Below are positions 1-7,474 of a stretch of DNA of 37,208 bases, one piece after another. Within the stretch, counting starts at the first letter, position 1. Each line of letters opens with the position of its first letter. Origin of the DNA: Gracilibacillus halophilus YIM-C55.5 (GTDB lineage: Bacteria; Bacillota; Bacilli; Bacillales; Amphibacillaceae); contig NZ_APML01000018.1 in NCBI RefSeq assembly GCF_000359605.1, positions 1 to 37,208 on the forward strand, written 5' to 3'. The position numbers and the translations under genes were made by a program. A model generated the notes under the pieces. It made no database searches and had not been told where the DNA came from. It saw only the letters and a list, made by a program, of their open reading frames with translations.

Positions 1-29
1 GTTTACGAAAACAGCCTTTTGATAAGGAA

Positions 30-60
30 GAATGTATAGTCGTAACCATTTTACATACAC
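30..60 (+). promoter_or_regulatory. possible sigma-G/F promoter of sspF
   Basis: GAATG at 30-34 fits the GHATR -35 pattern of sigma-G, and CATACAC at 54-60 partly fits the CATACTA -10 pattern, with 19 bases between them. Minor SASP genes are known to be transcribed by sigma-G in the forespore. The -10 match is imperfect and the spacer one base long, so this is a weak candidate. Confidence 0.3.
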
Positions 61-98
61 TATGCGTGTCGTAGAAAACGACAGAAGGGAGTTTCTTT

Positions 99-278
99 AT
101 GACCCGAAGACGGGGTGTGATGTCTGATCACTTGAAAGAGGAACTTGCCAAGGAGTTAGGTTTTTACGACACTGTGCAAAAAGATGGTTGGGGCGGTATC
201 ACAGCACGTGATGCTGGAAATATGGTGAAAAGGGCTGTGCAAATGGCAGAAGAGCGCATTTCTAGGGACAAAACCTAA
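99..278 (+). CDS. sspF: SspF, small acid-soluble spore protein (alpha/beta-type family)
   Basis: A 59-residue protein beginning [20 protein letters not shown], with the GFYDTV and [11 protein letters not shown] segments typical of SspF. SASPs of this family coat DNA in the forespore and protect it from UV and heat. SspF is a minor member, about 61 residues in B. subtilis, and lies directly upstream of ispE there as it does here. The start ATG follows the purine-rich site AGAAGGGAG at about 83-91. The stop codon sits in the loop region of the following terminator, so the gene is a single-cistron unit. Recognition is from sequence memory and gene order, and both agree. Confidence 0.93.
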   Translation: MTRRRGVMSDHLKEELAKELGFYDTVQKDGWGGITARDAGNMVKRAVQMAEERISRDKT

Positions 279-299
279 TTTTTAGGTTTTGTCCCTTTT
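265..299 (+). terminator. rho-independent terminator of sspF
   Basis: A perfect 12-bp stem, GGGACAAAACCT at 265-276 against AGGTTTTGTCCC at 284-295, is followed by TTTT. The left arm is inside the sspF reading frame and the TAA stop at 276-278 lies at the stem/loop boundary, so coding end and terminator are merged. Confidence 0.85.
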
Positions 300-302
300 C
301 TC

Positions 303-327
303 ATCTTATGGTATGTTATCATAAGAT
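303..327. promoter_or_regulatory. perfect dyad upstream of ispE, possible operator
   Basis: ATCTTATG at 303-310 and CATAAGAT at 320-327 form a perfect 8-bp inverted repeat with a 9-base spacer, 46 bases upstream of the ispE start. There is no U-run after it, so it is not a terminator. It could be a binding site for a dimeric regulator or part of a promoter region; no regulator is recognised. Confidence 0.4.
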
Positions 328-372
328 ATGTGGTATAAAAAATGGACGATGTGGTCGAAGTAGGTGTATTGA

Positions 373-1242
373 ATGTTTATTTCTGAGAAAGCCCCAGCAA
401 AAATTAACTTAACATTAGATGTTTTATACAAGCGCTCAGATCAATATCATGAAGTTGAAATGGTTATGACGACAGTGGATTTAGCTGATCGATTAGAATT
501 TGTCTTGACAGAAGATGGTTCCATTACTGTCGTGTCTGAAAATCGATTTGTGCCGAGTGATGAACGAAATTTAGCATATCGGGCAGCTAAATTATTACAA
601 GAGCGTTATCAAGTGACACGGGGTGTTCGTATTTATATAGAGAAACAAATACCAGTTGCAGCTGGTTTAGCAGGTGGAAGTAGTGATGCAGCGGCCACTT
701 TAAGAGGTCTCAACCGATTATGGAATTTAGGGATTGAAACCGAAGAGTTGTCGTTATTAGGATCTGAAATTGGCTCTGACGTATCATTTTGTATATATAA
801 TTCCACAGCGATAGCAAATGGAAGAGGGGAAAAAATTACTGAATTGCCTCCGCCTCCCACTTGCTGGGTCGTTCTTGCTAAACCGTCTCAAGGGGTAGCT
901 ACTCCGAGTGTGTTTCAATCGTTGCAATTGGATCATGTGTTGCATCCTGATACACAAGGGATGGTTGATAGTATTAAGCGGGGAGACTATCAAGGGATAT
1001 GTGAACGACTAGGCAATGTACTTGAATCAGTTACCTTACCTAATCATCCTCAAGTCCAACAAATAAAAAAGTTGATGCGTCATTCTGGTGCTGATGCTGT
1101 ATTAATGAGTGGAAGTGGGCCAACTGTATTTGGCCTCGTACAGCAGGAAAAAAAGGCGGAGCGTATATATAACAGTTTACGCGGATTCTGTGAGCAAGTG
1201 TATGTTGTTCGTATGCTCGGTGAATCAACCGCACTTGAATAA
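373..1242 (+). CDS. ispE: IspE, 4-diphosphocytidyl-2-C-methyl-D-erythritol kinase
   Basis: A 289-residue GHMP kinase that phosphorylates CDP-ME with ATP in the cytoplasmic MEP pathway to isoprenoid precursors. The N-terminal substrate region [17 protein letters not shown] includes Lys10. The glycine-rich ATP-binding loop [15 protein letters not shown] lies at residues 94-108, and the C-terminal [11 protein letters not shown] glycine motif is present. Length equals the B. subtilis protein. The ATG follows GTAGGTG at a usable distance. It sits between sspF and purR as in B. subtilis, with no terminator before purR, so the two may be cotranscribed. Nothing appears damaged. Confidence 0.96.
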   Translation: MFISEKAPAKINLTLDVLYKRSDQYHEVEMVMTTVDLADRLEFVLTEDGSITVVSENRFVPSDERNLAYRAAKLLQERYQVTRGVRIYIEKQIPVAAGLAGGSSDAAATLRGLNRLWNLGIETEELSLLGSEIGSDVSFCIYNSTAIANGRGEKITELPPPPTCWVVLAKPSQGVATPSVFQSLQLDHVLHPDTQGMVDSIKRGDYQGICERLGNVLESVTLPNHPQVQQIKKLMRHSGADAVLMSGSGPTVFGLVQQEKKAERIYNSLRGFCEQVYVVRMLGESTALE

Positions 1243-1296
1243 ACACGTATAAAATGATATATTTACCACAAAATATTCGGATTTTGAGGTGTAGCC

Positions 1297-2109
1297 ATGA
1301 AACGTAGTGACCGGTTAGTAGCAATGACAACATATTTAACAGAACATCCGATGGAACTGATTTCACTTCCTTTTTTTTCAGAAACATATGGTGCGGCCAA
1401 ATCATCAATTAGTGAAGATCTAGTCATTATTGATCGCATGTTCCAAGAAGATGGTATCGGATATTTATCATCTATCTCTGGGGCATCAGGTGGAGTGAAG
1501 TATATACCCAAAGTATCAAATGAGAATAGTGAAGCTTTTGTCGGTCAATTATGTACAGAATTGGCAGATCCCAATCGCATTTTGCCAGGTGGGTATTTAT
1601 ATATGAGTGATGTACTTGGTAACCCGGGTACCATTCGAAATATCGGACGGTTATTTGCCTCTCATTTTAGCGATTTAGAGCTTGATGCGATTGTTACAGT
1701 TGCGACAAAAGGAATTCCATTGGCTTATGCTGTCGCTTCCTTTTTACAAATCCCAGTCGTCATTGTACGACGTGATCCGAAGGTAACGGAAGGCTCCACG
1801 GTTAGCATAAATTATGTTTCAGGATCTTCGCGGAAAATTCAAACGATGGTTTTATCGAAACGAAGTCTCCAAGCTGATGCGAATGTTTGCATTATTGATG
1901 ACTTTATGAAAGCGGGCGGAACCATTAATGGCATGAAAAGCCTGTTAAATGAGTTTCAAGCAAACGTTCGAGCGATTGGTGTTTTAGCAGAAGCTGAAGA
2001 TGAAGAGGAAGAACGAGTTGTTGATAATTACACGTCGTTAGTCCAAATAAAGAACGTAGATGATAACAAACAAGAAATCGAGGTCACTAAAGGTAACTAT
2101 TTTGAATAA
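1297..2109 (+). CDS. purR: PurR, purine biosynthesis repressor
   Basis: A 270-residue regulator that represses purine synthesis and transport genes when PRPP is low. The N-terminal part (about 1-75) is a winged helix with the family start MKRSDRLVAMTTYLTEHP. The C-terminal part is a type I phosphoribosyltransferase fold whose PRPP loop IIDDFMKAGGTI lies at residues 199-210. In the family this domain binds PRPP as effector rather than acting as an enzyme. The start ATG follows TTGAGGTG. The gene follows ispE by 54 bases and ends at its own terminator. In B. subtilis yabJ comes next; here it is missing and spoVG follows directly. Confidence 0.95.
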   Translation: MKRSDRLVAMTTYLTEHPMELISLPFFSETYGAAKSSISEDLVIIDRMFQEDGIGYLSSISGASGGVKYIPKVSNENSEAFVGQLCTELADPNRILPGGYLYMSDVLGNPGTIRNIGRLFASHFSDLELDAIVTVATKGIPLAYAVASFLQIPVVIVRRDPKVTEGSTVSINYVSGSSRKIQTMVLSKRSLQADANVCIIDDFMKAGGTINGMKSLLNEFQANVRAIGVLAEAEDEEEERVVDNYTSLVQIKNVDDNKQEIEVTKGNYFE

Positions 2110-2129
2110 TCGAATTGTTTGAGAATATT

Positions 2130-2169
2130 GGGCTTCTATTTTTGCTTTTTAGTAGGAAGTCCTTTTTTT
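2130..2169 (+). terminator. rho-independent terminator of purR
   Basis: GGGCTTCTA at 2130-2138 pairs with TAGGAAGTCC at 2153-2162 through one G-U pair and one bulge, followed by a run of seven T. It separates the ispE-purR unit from spoVG. Confidence 0.6.
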
Positions 2170-2257
2170 CGATGACTATGAATGTTGAGCCTCACACCAC
2201 AAATTCCAAATAAGAACATTTTTTTAGCAAAATCATGAAATTTTTTTAAAAGTAGGC

Positions 2258-2284
2258 AGGAATTTATTAAAATTTGTTGAATAA
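2258..2284 (+). promoter_or_regulatory. sigma-H promoter of spoVG
   Basis: AGGAATT at 2258-2264 matches the sigma-H -35 element and GTTGAATAA at 2276-2284 the RNNGAATWW -10 element, with 11 bases between. spoVG is the classical sigma-H-dependent gene. The 40 bases upstream are almost pure A/T, like the AbrB-bound region upstream of spoVG in B. subtilis; AbrB control here is an inference. Confidence 0.85.
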
Positions 2285-2324
2285 GTAAAATAAGTTCTTA
2301 ATAGGGAAAAGGTGGTGATACATA

Positions 2325-2615
2325 ATGGAAGTTACTGACGTAAGATTACGCCGCGTGAATACCGATGGAAGAATGCGAGCAATCGCATCAATCACGTTAG
2401 ATCAAGAATTTGTTGTTCATGACATTCGTGTGATTGACGGAAACAATGGTTTGTTTGTAGCAATGCCTTCTAAGCGTACGCCTGACGGTGAATTCAGAGA
2501 TATTGCTCACCCGATTAACTCTGGTACTCGTTCAAAAATCCAAGACGCAGTATTAGAAGAATATCACCGTGTAGGAGAAGCAGAAGCGCAATACGAAGAA
2601 GCAGGTGCTTCATAA
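2325..2615 (+). CDS. spoVG: SpoVG, RNA/DNA-binding regulator of sporulation and septation
   Basis: A 96-residue protein with the highly conserved SpoVG core [20 protein letters not shown], the [19 protein letters not shown] strand region and the [17 protein letters not shown] motif. It is a small nucleic-acid-binding regulator that affects asymmetric septation and spore cortex formation in B. subtilis and virulence or capsule genes in other Firmicutes. The start follows AAAGGTGGTGAT. Its length matches the family (97 residues in B. subtilis). The sigma-H promoter upstream and a strong terminator downstream make it a single-gene unit. The last 15 residues are acidic and variable, as usual. Confidence 0.98.
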   Translation: MEVTDVRLRRVNTDGRMRAIASITLDQEFVVHDIRVIDGNNGLFVAMPSKRTPDGEFRDIAHPINSGTRSKIQDAVLEEYHRVGEAEAQYEEAGAS

Positions 2616-2632
2616 ATTCATTGATTCTATCG

Positions 2633-2672
2633 ATTAGTGGGAGCGTATACATAAACTCCCGCTAATTTTTTG
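2633..2672 (+). terminator. rho-independent terminator of spoVG
   Basis: ATTAGTGGGAG at 2633-2643 pairs with CTCCCGCTAAT at 2656-2666 (one G-U pair) and is followed by a T-run. Confidence 0.85.
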
Positions 2673-2692
2673 TGTGAGTGATTCGTCATAAC

Positions 2693-2725
2693 GAAAAAGC
2701 CTAGTCTTAGTGGCTAGGCTTTTTC
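2693..2725. terminator. second, symmetrical terminator after spoVG
   Basis: GAAAAAGCCTAG at 2693-2704 and CTAGGCTTTTTC at 2714-2725 form a perfect 12-bp stem with A-tract and T-tract on either side, so it could act on both strands. It lies just downstream of the spoVG terminator as a backup. The rest of the gene-free stretch 2616-2922 holds only the glmU promoter. Confidence 0.8.
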
Positions 2726-2838
2726 TATTTAATGGTGTCATTTTACTAAGAACGAAACATCAGTTTCATAAAAAACTTCATGTTGAAAAAAACGTTGGTT
2801 TCATATATATTCATATTGGAAATGGCGATGGGTTATCC

Positions 2839-2867
2839 TTAAGCAAACCGTAAGATCATGTTACAAT
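2839..2867 (+). promoter_or_regulatory. extended -10 sigma-A promoter of glmU
   Basis: TGTTACAAT (extended -10, TACAAT at 2862-2867) has a poor -35, TTAAGC at 2839-2844, 17 bases upstream. It is placed correctly for transcription of glmU-prs. Confidence 0.5.
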
Positions 2868-2922
2868 ACATATATAAACGCTAATTTTTGATGCAGTTTA
2901 AAATATAGGCGGAGGGGAAAAC

Positions 2923-4287
2923 ATGTCGAATCGATTTGCCGTCGTATTGGCGGCGGGAAAAGGTACGAGAATGAAGTCAGAATTGTATAAAGTGCTTCAT
3001 CCAGTGTTAGGAAAGCCAATGGTACAGCATGTAATTGATCAGTTAAACGCCATCCAGTTGTCTAGCATTACAACAGTTGTTGGACATGGAGCCGAAAAAG
3101 TGCAAGAACAACTCGGTGATGAGTCAGCGTTTGTTGTACAAGGAGAACAGTTAGGGACAGGGCATGCTGTTTTACAAGCGAAACCTTATTTAAAAGATAA
3201 GCAAGGTACGACGATTGTTGTATGTGGAGACACACCATTATTAACAGCAGATACTATACAGTCCGTCTTAGATTACCATGAAAAAGAAGAGGCAAAAGTT
3301 ACTCTGTTAACGGCACATGCACATGAACCAACAGGATATGGACGCATTATTCGTGATGATGCGGGTCAAGTCGAGCGTATTGTGGAAGAAAAAGATGCAA
3401 CTACACAAGAAAAGGGCGTTCAAGAGATTAATACAGGTACATATGCATTTGATAATCAACTATTATTTGAGGCACTTGACCAAATTTCGAACGATAATGC
3501 CCAAGGTGAATATTATTTGCCAGATGTCATTGAAATTGCGCAACAAAAGCAAGAAAAAGTCCTTGCCTATCAGACTATGGATTTTCGTGAAACGGTAGGT
3601 GTGAATGATCGTGTTGCTTTGTCACAAGCAGAAGCTTTTATGAAAGAGCGTATTAATGAGCAACATATGCGTAATGGGGTAACGATTGTTGACCCAAATC
3701 AGACGTATATCACACCAGATGTCGCTATCGAACAAGACGTAACGATTTATCCAGGATGTTATATTCAAGGAAACACGACCATTCGAAACGGTGCACAAAT
3801 TGGGCCGAATACGGAAATAAACGATTGTGAAATTGGACAACATACAATTATTAGACATAGTGTGGCCACATCGAGTGAGATTGGGAAACGTGTCCAGGTT
3901 GGTCCGTTTGCCCATATTCGCCCGGAAGCATCGGTAGGTAATGATGTAAAAGTGGGAAATTTCGTTGAGATTAAGAAATCAAGCATTGAAGATGAAAGTA
4001 AAGTTCCCCACTTATCTTATATAGGTGATGCGCAAATTGGTCGTGGTGTCAATATTGGTTGTGGCACGATTACAGTCAATTACGATGGAAAAAATAAATT
4101 TAAAACAAAAATTGAAGATGATGCATTCATTGGTTGTAATGCTAATTTAATCGCACCAGTAACGGTTGGTGAAGGGGCTCTAGTTGCTGCTGGCTCAACG
4201 ATTAATCAGGATGTGCCGTCTGACGCGCTGTCAATTGGTCGAGCGAAACAAGTAAACAAAGAAGAATATGCAAAAAAGTATAAATAA
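2923..4287 (+). CDS. glmU: GlmU, bifunctional UDP-GlcNAc pyrophosphorylase / GlcN-1-P acetyltransferase
   Basis: A 454-residue cytoplasmic enzyme making UDP-N-acetylglucosamine for peptidoglycan and teichoic acid. The N-terminal nucleotidyltransferase carries the signature [11 protein letters not shown] at residues 9-19. From about residue 250 the sequence becomes hexapeptide repeats of the left-handed beta-helix acetyltransferase (for example [19 protein letters not shown] and [12 protein letters not shown]). The family motif [18 protein letters not shown] is intact. Length matches the family (456 in B. subtilis). The strong site GGCGGAGGGG precedes the ATG. prs follows by 29 bases without a terminator, so the two form an operon as in B. 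subtilis. Confidence 0.98.
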   Translation: MSNRFAVVLAAGKGTRMKSELYKVLHPVLGKPMVQHVIDQLNAIQLSSITTVVGHGAEKVQEQLGDESAFVVQGEQLGTGHAVLQAKPYLKDKQGTTIVVCGDTPLLTADTIQSVLDYHEKEEAKVTLLTAHAHEPTGYGRIIRDDAGQVERIVEEKDATTQEKGVQEINTGTYAFDNQLLFEALDQISNDNAQGEYYLPDVIEIAQQKQEKVLAYQTMDFRETVGVNDRVALSQAEAFMKERINEQHMRNGVTIVDPNQTYITPDVAIEQDVTIYPGCYIQGNTTIRNGAQIGPNTEINDCEIGQHTIIRHSVATSSEIGKRVQVGPFAHIRPEASVGNDVKVGNFVEIKKSSIEDESKVPHLSYIGDAQIGRGVNIGCGTITVNYDGKNKFKTKIEDDAFIGCNANLIAPVTVGEGALVAAGSTINQDVPSDALSIGRAKQVNKEEYAKKYK

Positions 4288-4316
4288 AGATATTAGAATG
4301 TTTTGGAGGTATCAAC

Positions 4317-5267
4317 ATGTCCCAGTATAAGGATTCGTCCCTGAAGGTATTCACATTAAACTCAAACCCAGCCTTAGCAGAGGAAATAGCAGCCAACATT
4401 GGCGTAGAATTAGGGAAGAGCTCAGTGACCAAATTTAGTGATGGCGAAATTCAAATTAACATTGAAGAAAGTATTCGTGGTTGTGATGTCTATGTTGTAC
4501 AATCCACTTGTGAACCAGGTAACGAACACATTATGGAATTATTAATTATGGTCGATGCGTTGAAACGGGCTTCAGCTAAATCCATTAATATAGTGATACC
4601 TTACTATGGCTATGCACGTCAAGACCGTAAAGCACGGGCAAGAGAGCCAATTACTGCAAAATTACTAGCAGATTTGTTACAAACGGCAGGGGCGACGCGA
4701 GTCATTTCATTAGACCTCCATGCTCCGCAAATTCAAGGTTTTTTCGATATACCAGTGGATCAACTGCTAGGTGTGCCGATTCTATCAAATTATTGGAAAG
4801 AAAAAGGCTTAGAGGATATTGTCGTTGTATCCCCTGATCACGGTGGCGTAACAAGAGCTCGACAAATGGCTGAACGATTAAAGGCGCCGATTGCGATTAT
4901 TGATAAACGTAGACCTCGTCCGAACGTAGCAGAGGTAATGAATATTGTCGGTAAGATTGAAGGAAAAACAGCGATTATTATTGATGATATTATTGATACA
5001 GCTGGCACGATTACATTAGGCGCTAATGCCTTAATGGAAAATGGAGCCAAAGGTGTTTATGCTTGCTGTACACATCCAGTGCTTTCTGGGCCAGCCATCG
5101 AACGGATTGATAATTCTGAAATTCAGGAGCTTGTAGTGACGAATAGTATTCCGCTTAAAGAGGAAAAACAAATCGATAAAATTACACAGCTATCAATTGC
5201 ACCTTTAATCAGCGAAGCGATTATTCGTGTCCATGAACGCCAATCAGTTAGTGTACTTTTCGATTAA
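4317..5267 (+). CDS. prs: Prs, ribose-phosphate pyrophosphokinase
   Basis: A 316-residue enzyme that makes PRPP from ribose-5-phosphate and ATP, feeding purine, pyrimidine, histidine, tryptophan and NAD synthesis. Visible motifs are the flexible-loop region [17 protein letters not shown] at about 96-112, the [13 protein letters not shown] signature and the PRPP loop DDIIDTAGT at 223-231. The length is the family norm. TTGGAGGT precedes the ATG. It is cotranscribed with glmU. Its product is the effector sensed by PurR and a substrate of HprT, both encoded in this window. Confidence 0.98.
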   Translation: MSQYKDSSLKVFTLNSNPALAEEIAANIGVELGKSSVTKFSDGEIQINIEESIRGCDVYVVQSTCEPGNEHIMELLIMVDALKRASAKSINIVIPYYGYARQDRKARAREPITAKLLADLLQTAGATRVISLDLHAPQIQGFFDIPVDQLLGVPILSNYWKEKGLEDIVVVSPDHGGVTRARQMAERLKAPIAIIDKRRPRPNVAEVMNIVGKIEGKTAIIIDDIIDTAGTITLGANALMENGAKGVYACCTHPVLSGPAIERIDNSEIQELVVTNSIPLKEEKQIDKITQLSIAPLISEAIIRVHERQSVSVLFD

Positions 5268-5302
5268 TGTGTAGCCAACACCTGTTAGATGATGAAAAAC
5301 AT

Positions 5303-5328
5303 GTTTAATCCATAGTTTGTCAGGGAAT
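5303..5328 (+). promoter_or_regulatory. sigma-B promoter of ctc
   Basis: GTTTAA at 5303-5308 and GGGAAT at 5323-5328, separated by 14 bases, match the sigma-B consensus (GTTTAA, 12-15 bases, GGGWAW). ctc is the founding sigma-B target gene in B. subtilis, so position and motif agree. Confidence 0.85.
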
Positions 5329-5371
5329 GACTTAATATACATGTTCTAAATTCATATGGAGGGTGATGAAC

Positions 5372-5998
5372 TTGACAGTAGCATTACAGGCAAAGAAAAG
5401 AGATAACTTACTCAAATCGGTAACAAAAGAAATTCGAAAGGCAGGAGATGTTCCAGCTATATTATATGGGAACGAAGTGGAACCGCAAACCATTTCTGTC
5501 AATAATATCGAATTAGTGAAAACCGTGAGAGAAGAAGGTAGAAATGCGATTATTTCTCTACAGGTAGATAATGATCACCTGGATGTGATGCTCCATGACT
5601 ATCAAACGGAACCATTAAAAGGAGAATTAATTCATGCCGACTTTTATGCGGTGAACATGTCTGAAGAAATGGATGTCAATGTGCCGATATCTGTAGAAGG
5701 TGAAGCCAAAGGTGTGAAAGAAGGTGGCGTTTTACAGCAACCACTATATGAATTACAAGTTAGAGCAAAACCAAGAGATATTCCTGAACAAATTACAGTT
5801 AATGTAACGGATTTAGAAATCGGTGATAGTATTTTGGCTTCGGATTTGAAAGATGGTAAGAAATACGAAGTACTAGAAGATGAAACAGCGACAATTGTTT
5901 CTGTGCTTGTTCCTGACGAACAGCCGAGTGCAGAAGAAGCAGCAGGCGAAACAGAAGATGCAGAACCTGAAGTCATTAATGAAAAAAGCGACAGTTGA
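5372..5998 (+). CDS. ctc: Ctc, general stress ribosomal protein of the bL25/TL5 family
   Basis: A 208-residue protein that binds 5S rRNA in the large ribosomal subunit under stress. Residues 1-95 form the bL25-like domain, with the family segment GDVPAILYGNEVEPQTISV. About 96-185 is the TL5 beta domain, with PISVEGEAKGVKEGGVLQQ and the IGDSI motif. The acidic tail is variable. The TTG at 5372 is preferred because GGAGGG at 5358-5363 lies 8 bases upstream; the ATG at 5366 and GTG at 5363 are too close to that site. A sigma-B promoter precedes it, which makes it a stress-induced monocistron between prs and pth. Confidence 0.93.
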   Translation: MTVALQAKKRDNLLKSVTKEIRKAGDVPAILYGNEVEPQTISVNNIELVKTVREEGRNAIISLQVDNDHLDVMLHDYQTEPLKGELIHADFYAVNMSEEMDVNVPISVEGEAKGVKEGGVLQQPLYELQVRAKPRDIPEQITVNVTDLEIGDSILASDLKDGKKYEVLEDETATIVSVLVPDEQPSAEEAAGETEDAEPEVINEKSDS

Positions 5999-6015
5999 GA
6001 TGAATCCTAGAGGAG

Positions 6016-6045
6016 AAAGGCGCAACAATTCACGTTGCGCCTTTT
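6016..6045 (+). terminator. rho-independent terminator of ctc
   Basis: AAAGGCGCAAC at 6016-6026 pairs perfectly with GTTGCGCCTTT at 6034-6044 around a 7-base loop, and the T-run completes it. Confidence 0.88.
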
Positions 6046-6116
6046 ATAGTGACTTTATTTAGGTGAGTGCTTGTACCGGATTAGTACAATAATGGATCCG
6101 AAATGGTTAATTCCAT

Positions 6117-6329
6117 CAGTATTTGCTTCAAACAGAAGAAATGAAAGTGGCTGTTTGCATTGAAAAATGATATATGCTGCAAACAGAATGAGCAGAAGCG
6201 TTTATTTGCATTGAAAATCGATATATGAGTCAAACAAGGAATGAAAAAGCATCTGTTTGCATGAAATATTCATTTTCCCTGCCAATCGTTGACTTTAGAT
6301 GCATCTGTTTGCAGGATAAAAGCACTTGG
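6117..6329. repeat. degenerate tandem array, about 51-bp period, TTTGCA core
   Basis: The core TTTGCA occurs at 6154, 6205, 6256 and 6308, that is at steps of 51, 51 and 52 bp. A partial copy (TTTGCT) lies at 6122. Units share CTGTTTGCATTGAAAA and, in the first two full units, GATATATG followed by CAAACA and GAATGA. The first full unit also forms a hairpin, CTGTTTGCA at 6151-6159 with TGCAAACAG at 6178-6186. Later units decay. This fills most of the gene-free stretch 5999-6412 before pth. Function unknown. Confidence 0.75.
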
Positions 6330-6412
6330 AACATATGACTCCGCTCACTTTAGTCGGTATTTTATTTATGTTAAACTAAGATAAAATTATGTGGTAAGGG
6401 AAGTTGTTTTAG

Positions 6413-6985
6413 ATGAAATGTATTGTGGGGTTAGGAAATCCTGGTTTTAAATATCGTAAAACACGTCATAACGTTGGTTTTATGGTCATTGATGAATTGC
6501 TTCATAGACACAACTGGAAATTAACGAAAAATAAATTTAATGGCTTATTTTGTATGGAAACCTATCAGAACGAAAAAATTATGTTATTAAAGCCACAAAC
6601 ATTTATGAATTTATCAGGTGAATCGATTGTTCCGTTAATGGATTTTTACCAATTGCAGCCTGACCAAGTAACGGTGATTTTTGATGATTTAGATTTGCCT
6701 TTAGGAAAGATCAGATTGCGACAAAAAGGTGGACATGGTGGCCATAATGGCATTCGTTCGGTCATTGATCAGTTAGGCGCGAAGAATTTTAACCGTTTAC
6801 GCTTCGGTATTGGAAGGCCAGATACACCGATGTCGGTCGTTGATTATGTATTAGGAAAATTTCCAAAATCACAACATCCGACGCTAAATGAAACAATTGC
6901 TAAAGCAGCAGATGCGATGGATGAGTGGATGGAATCACCGTTTCAGGTGGTTATGAATGAATATAACCAATCTTCAGCCGAATAA
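6413..6985 (+). CDS. pth: Pth (SpoVC), peptidyl-tRNA hydrolase
   Basis: A 190-residue enzyme that frees tRNA from peptidyl-tRNA dropped by ribosomes. It starts MKCIVGLGNPGFKYRKTRHN: the GLGNPG signature is at 6-11 and the catalytic His is residue 19. LLKPQTFMNLSG and the GGHGGHNGIRSVI motif of the family are intact. Length fits (188 in B. subtilis, where the gene was named spoVC for a sporulation defect). The Shine-Dalgarno is modest (GGTAAGGGA about 13 bases from the ATG). It is followed by fin, as in B. subtilis. Upstream is the 51-bp repeat array, so its promoter region is unusual. Confidence 0.97.
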   Translation: MKCIVGLGNPGFKYRKTRHNVGFMVIDELLHRHNWKLTKNKFNGLFCMETYQNEKIMLLKPQTFMNLSGESIVPLMDFYQLQPDQVTVIFDDLDLPLGKIRLRQKGGHGGHNGIRSVIDQLGAKNFNRLRFGIGRPDTPMSVVDYVLGKFPKSQHPTLNETIAKAADAMDEWMESPFQVVMNEYNQSSAE

Positions 6986-6992
6986 TTTACAT

Positions 6993-7022
6993 GTATAACG
7001 AGTGATAAGGTCGTTAACAATA
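6993..7022 (+). promoter_or_regulatory. candidate sigma-F promoter of fin
   Basis: GTATA at 6993-6997 and GTTAACAATA at 7013-7022, 15 bases apart, resemble the sigma-F pattern (GYWTA, about 15, GGNNANANTA) with one mismatch. fin is known to be a sigma-F gene in B. subtilis, which supports the call. The match alone would be weak. Confidence 0.45.
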
Positions 7023-7058
7023 AAAATAAATCATCCTTGGAGTCATAAGGAGGTTCAT

Positions 7059-7289
7059 ATGACCTTAGTGTATACATGTAAACATTGTGGTGGAGAAGTT
7101 GGCCGAATTAATCCGACAGAAATAAATGCGGAACGATTAGGTTGGAATGTACTTTCAACTGAAGAACGTCAAAAGTTAATGCAATACCAGCCTGATCAAT
7201 CCATCAATTTTGAAGTCATTTGTGAAAGTTGCCAGCAAATATTAGAACAAAATCCAGAATATCATGAATTAGATCATTTCATACAATGA
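7059..7289 (+). CDS. fin: Fin (YabK), anti-sigma-F factor
   Basis: A 76-residue protein, exactly the length of B. subtilis Fin, which binds RNA polymerase/sigma-F to help the forespore switch from sigma-F to sigma-G. Two CxxC pairs, Cys7-Cys10 (CKHC) and Cys55-Cys58 (CESC), form the expected zinc ribbon. The C-terminal NPEYHELDHFIQ is family-like. The ATG at 7059 is chosen because AAGGAGG lies 6-12 bases upstream and it gives the family length; an in-frame ATG at 7002 would add 19 unrelated residues. The gene lies between pth and mfd as in B. subtilis and ends at its own terminator. Confidence 0.94.
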   Translation: MTLVYTCKHCGGEVGRINPTEINAERLGWNVLSTEERQKLMQYQPDQSINFEVICESCQQILEQNPEYHELDHFIQ

Positions 7290-7370
7290 AGAAGAGACTT
7301 AGTTTATTACTACATTACTGGTGAAATAGCTTAACAAAACATTCTACGCACTCAAATAACTGACAAAAAA

Positions 7371-7397
7371 GCTTTGGTGAAACGCCAAAGCATTTTT
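7371..7397 (+). terminator. rho-independent terminator of fin
   Basis: GCTTTGGTG at 7371-7379 folds back on CGCCAAAGC at 7383-7391 with an AAA loop, followed by ATTTTT. It separates fin from mfd. Confidence 0.75.
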
Positions 7398-7474
7398 GCA
7401 GTTTGATCGAAGCATACATGCGAGTCAAAGCATGATCATATATAGTAGGTATAGGAAAACTAGGGGGAGCGCTT

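Noticed and set aside
1243-1296. A PurBox before purR
   Set aside because: ATATTCGGATT near 1271 is slightly similar but lacks the central CGAAC core, and no second box is seen.
1040-1408. A 122-codon open frame on the minus strand across the ispE-purR junction
   Set aside because: It spans the ends of two conserved genes on the plus strand and has no recognisable domain.
2693-2725. The perfect 12-bp hairpin after spoVG considered as a small RNA
   Set aside because: It has no promoter of its own and the A/T tracts on both sides are what a bidirectional terminator needs.
6117-6329. The 51-bp repeats considered as a CRISPR array
   Set aside because: Repeats are too degenerate, only a six-base core is constant, the regions between cores are similar to each other rather than unique, and no cas genes are present.
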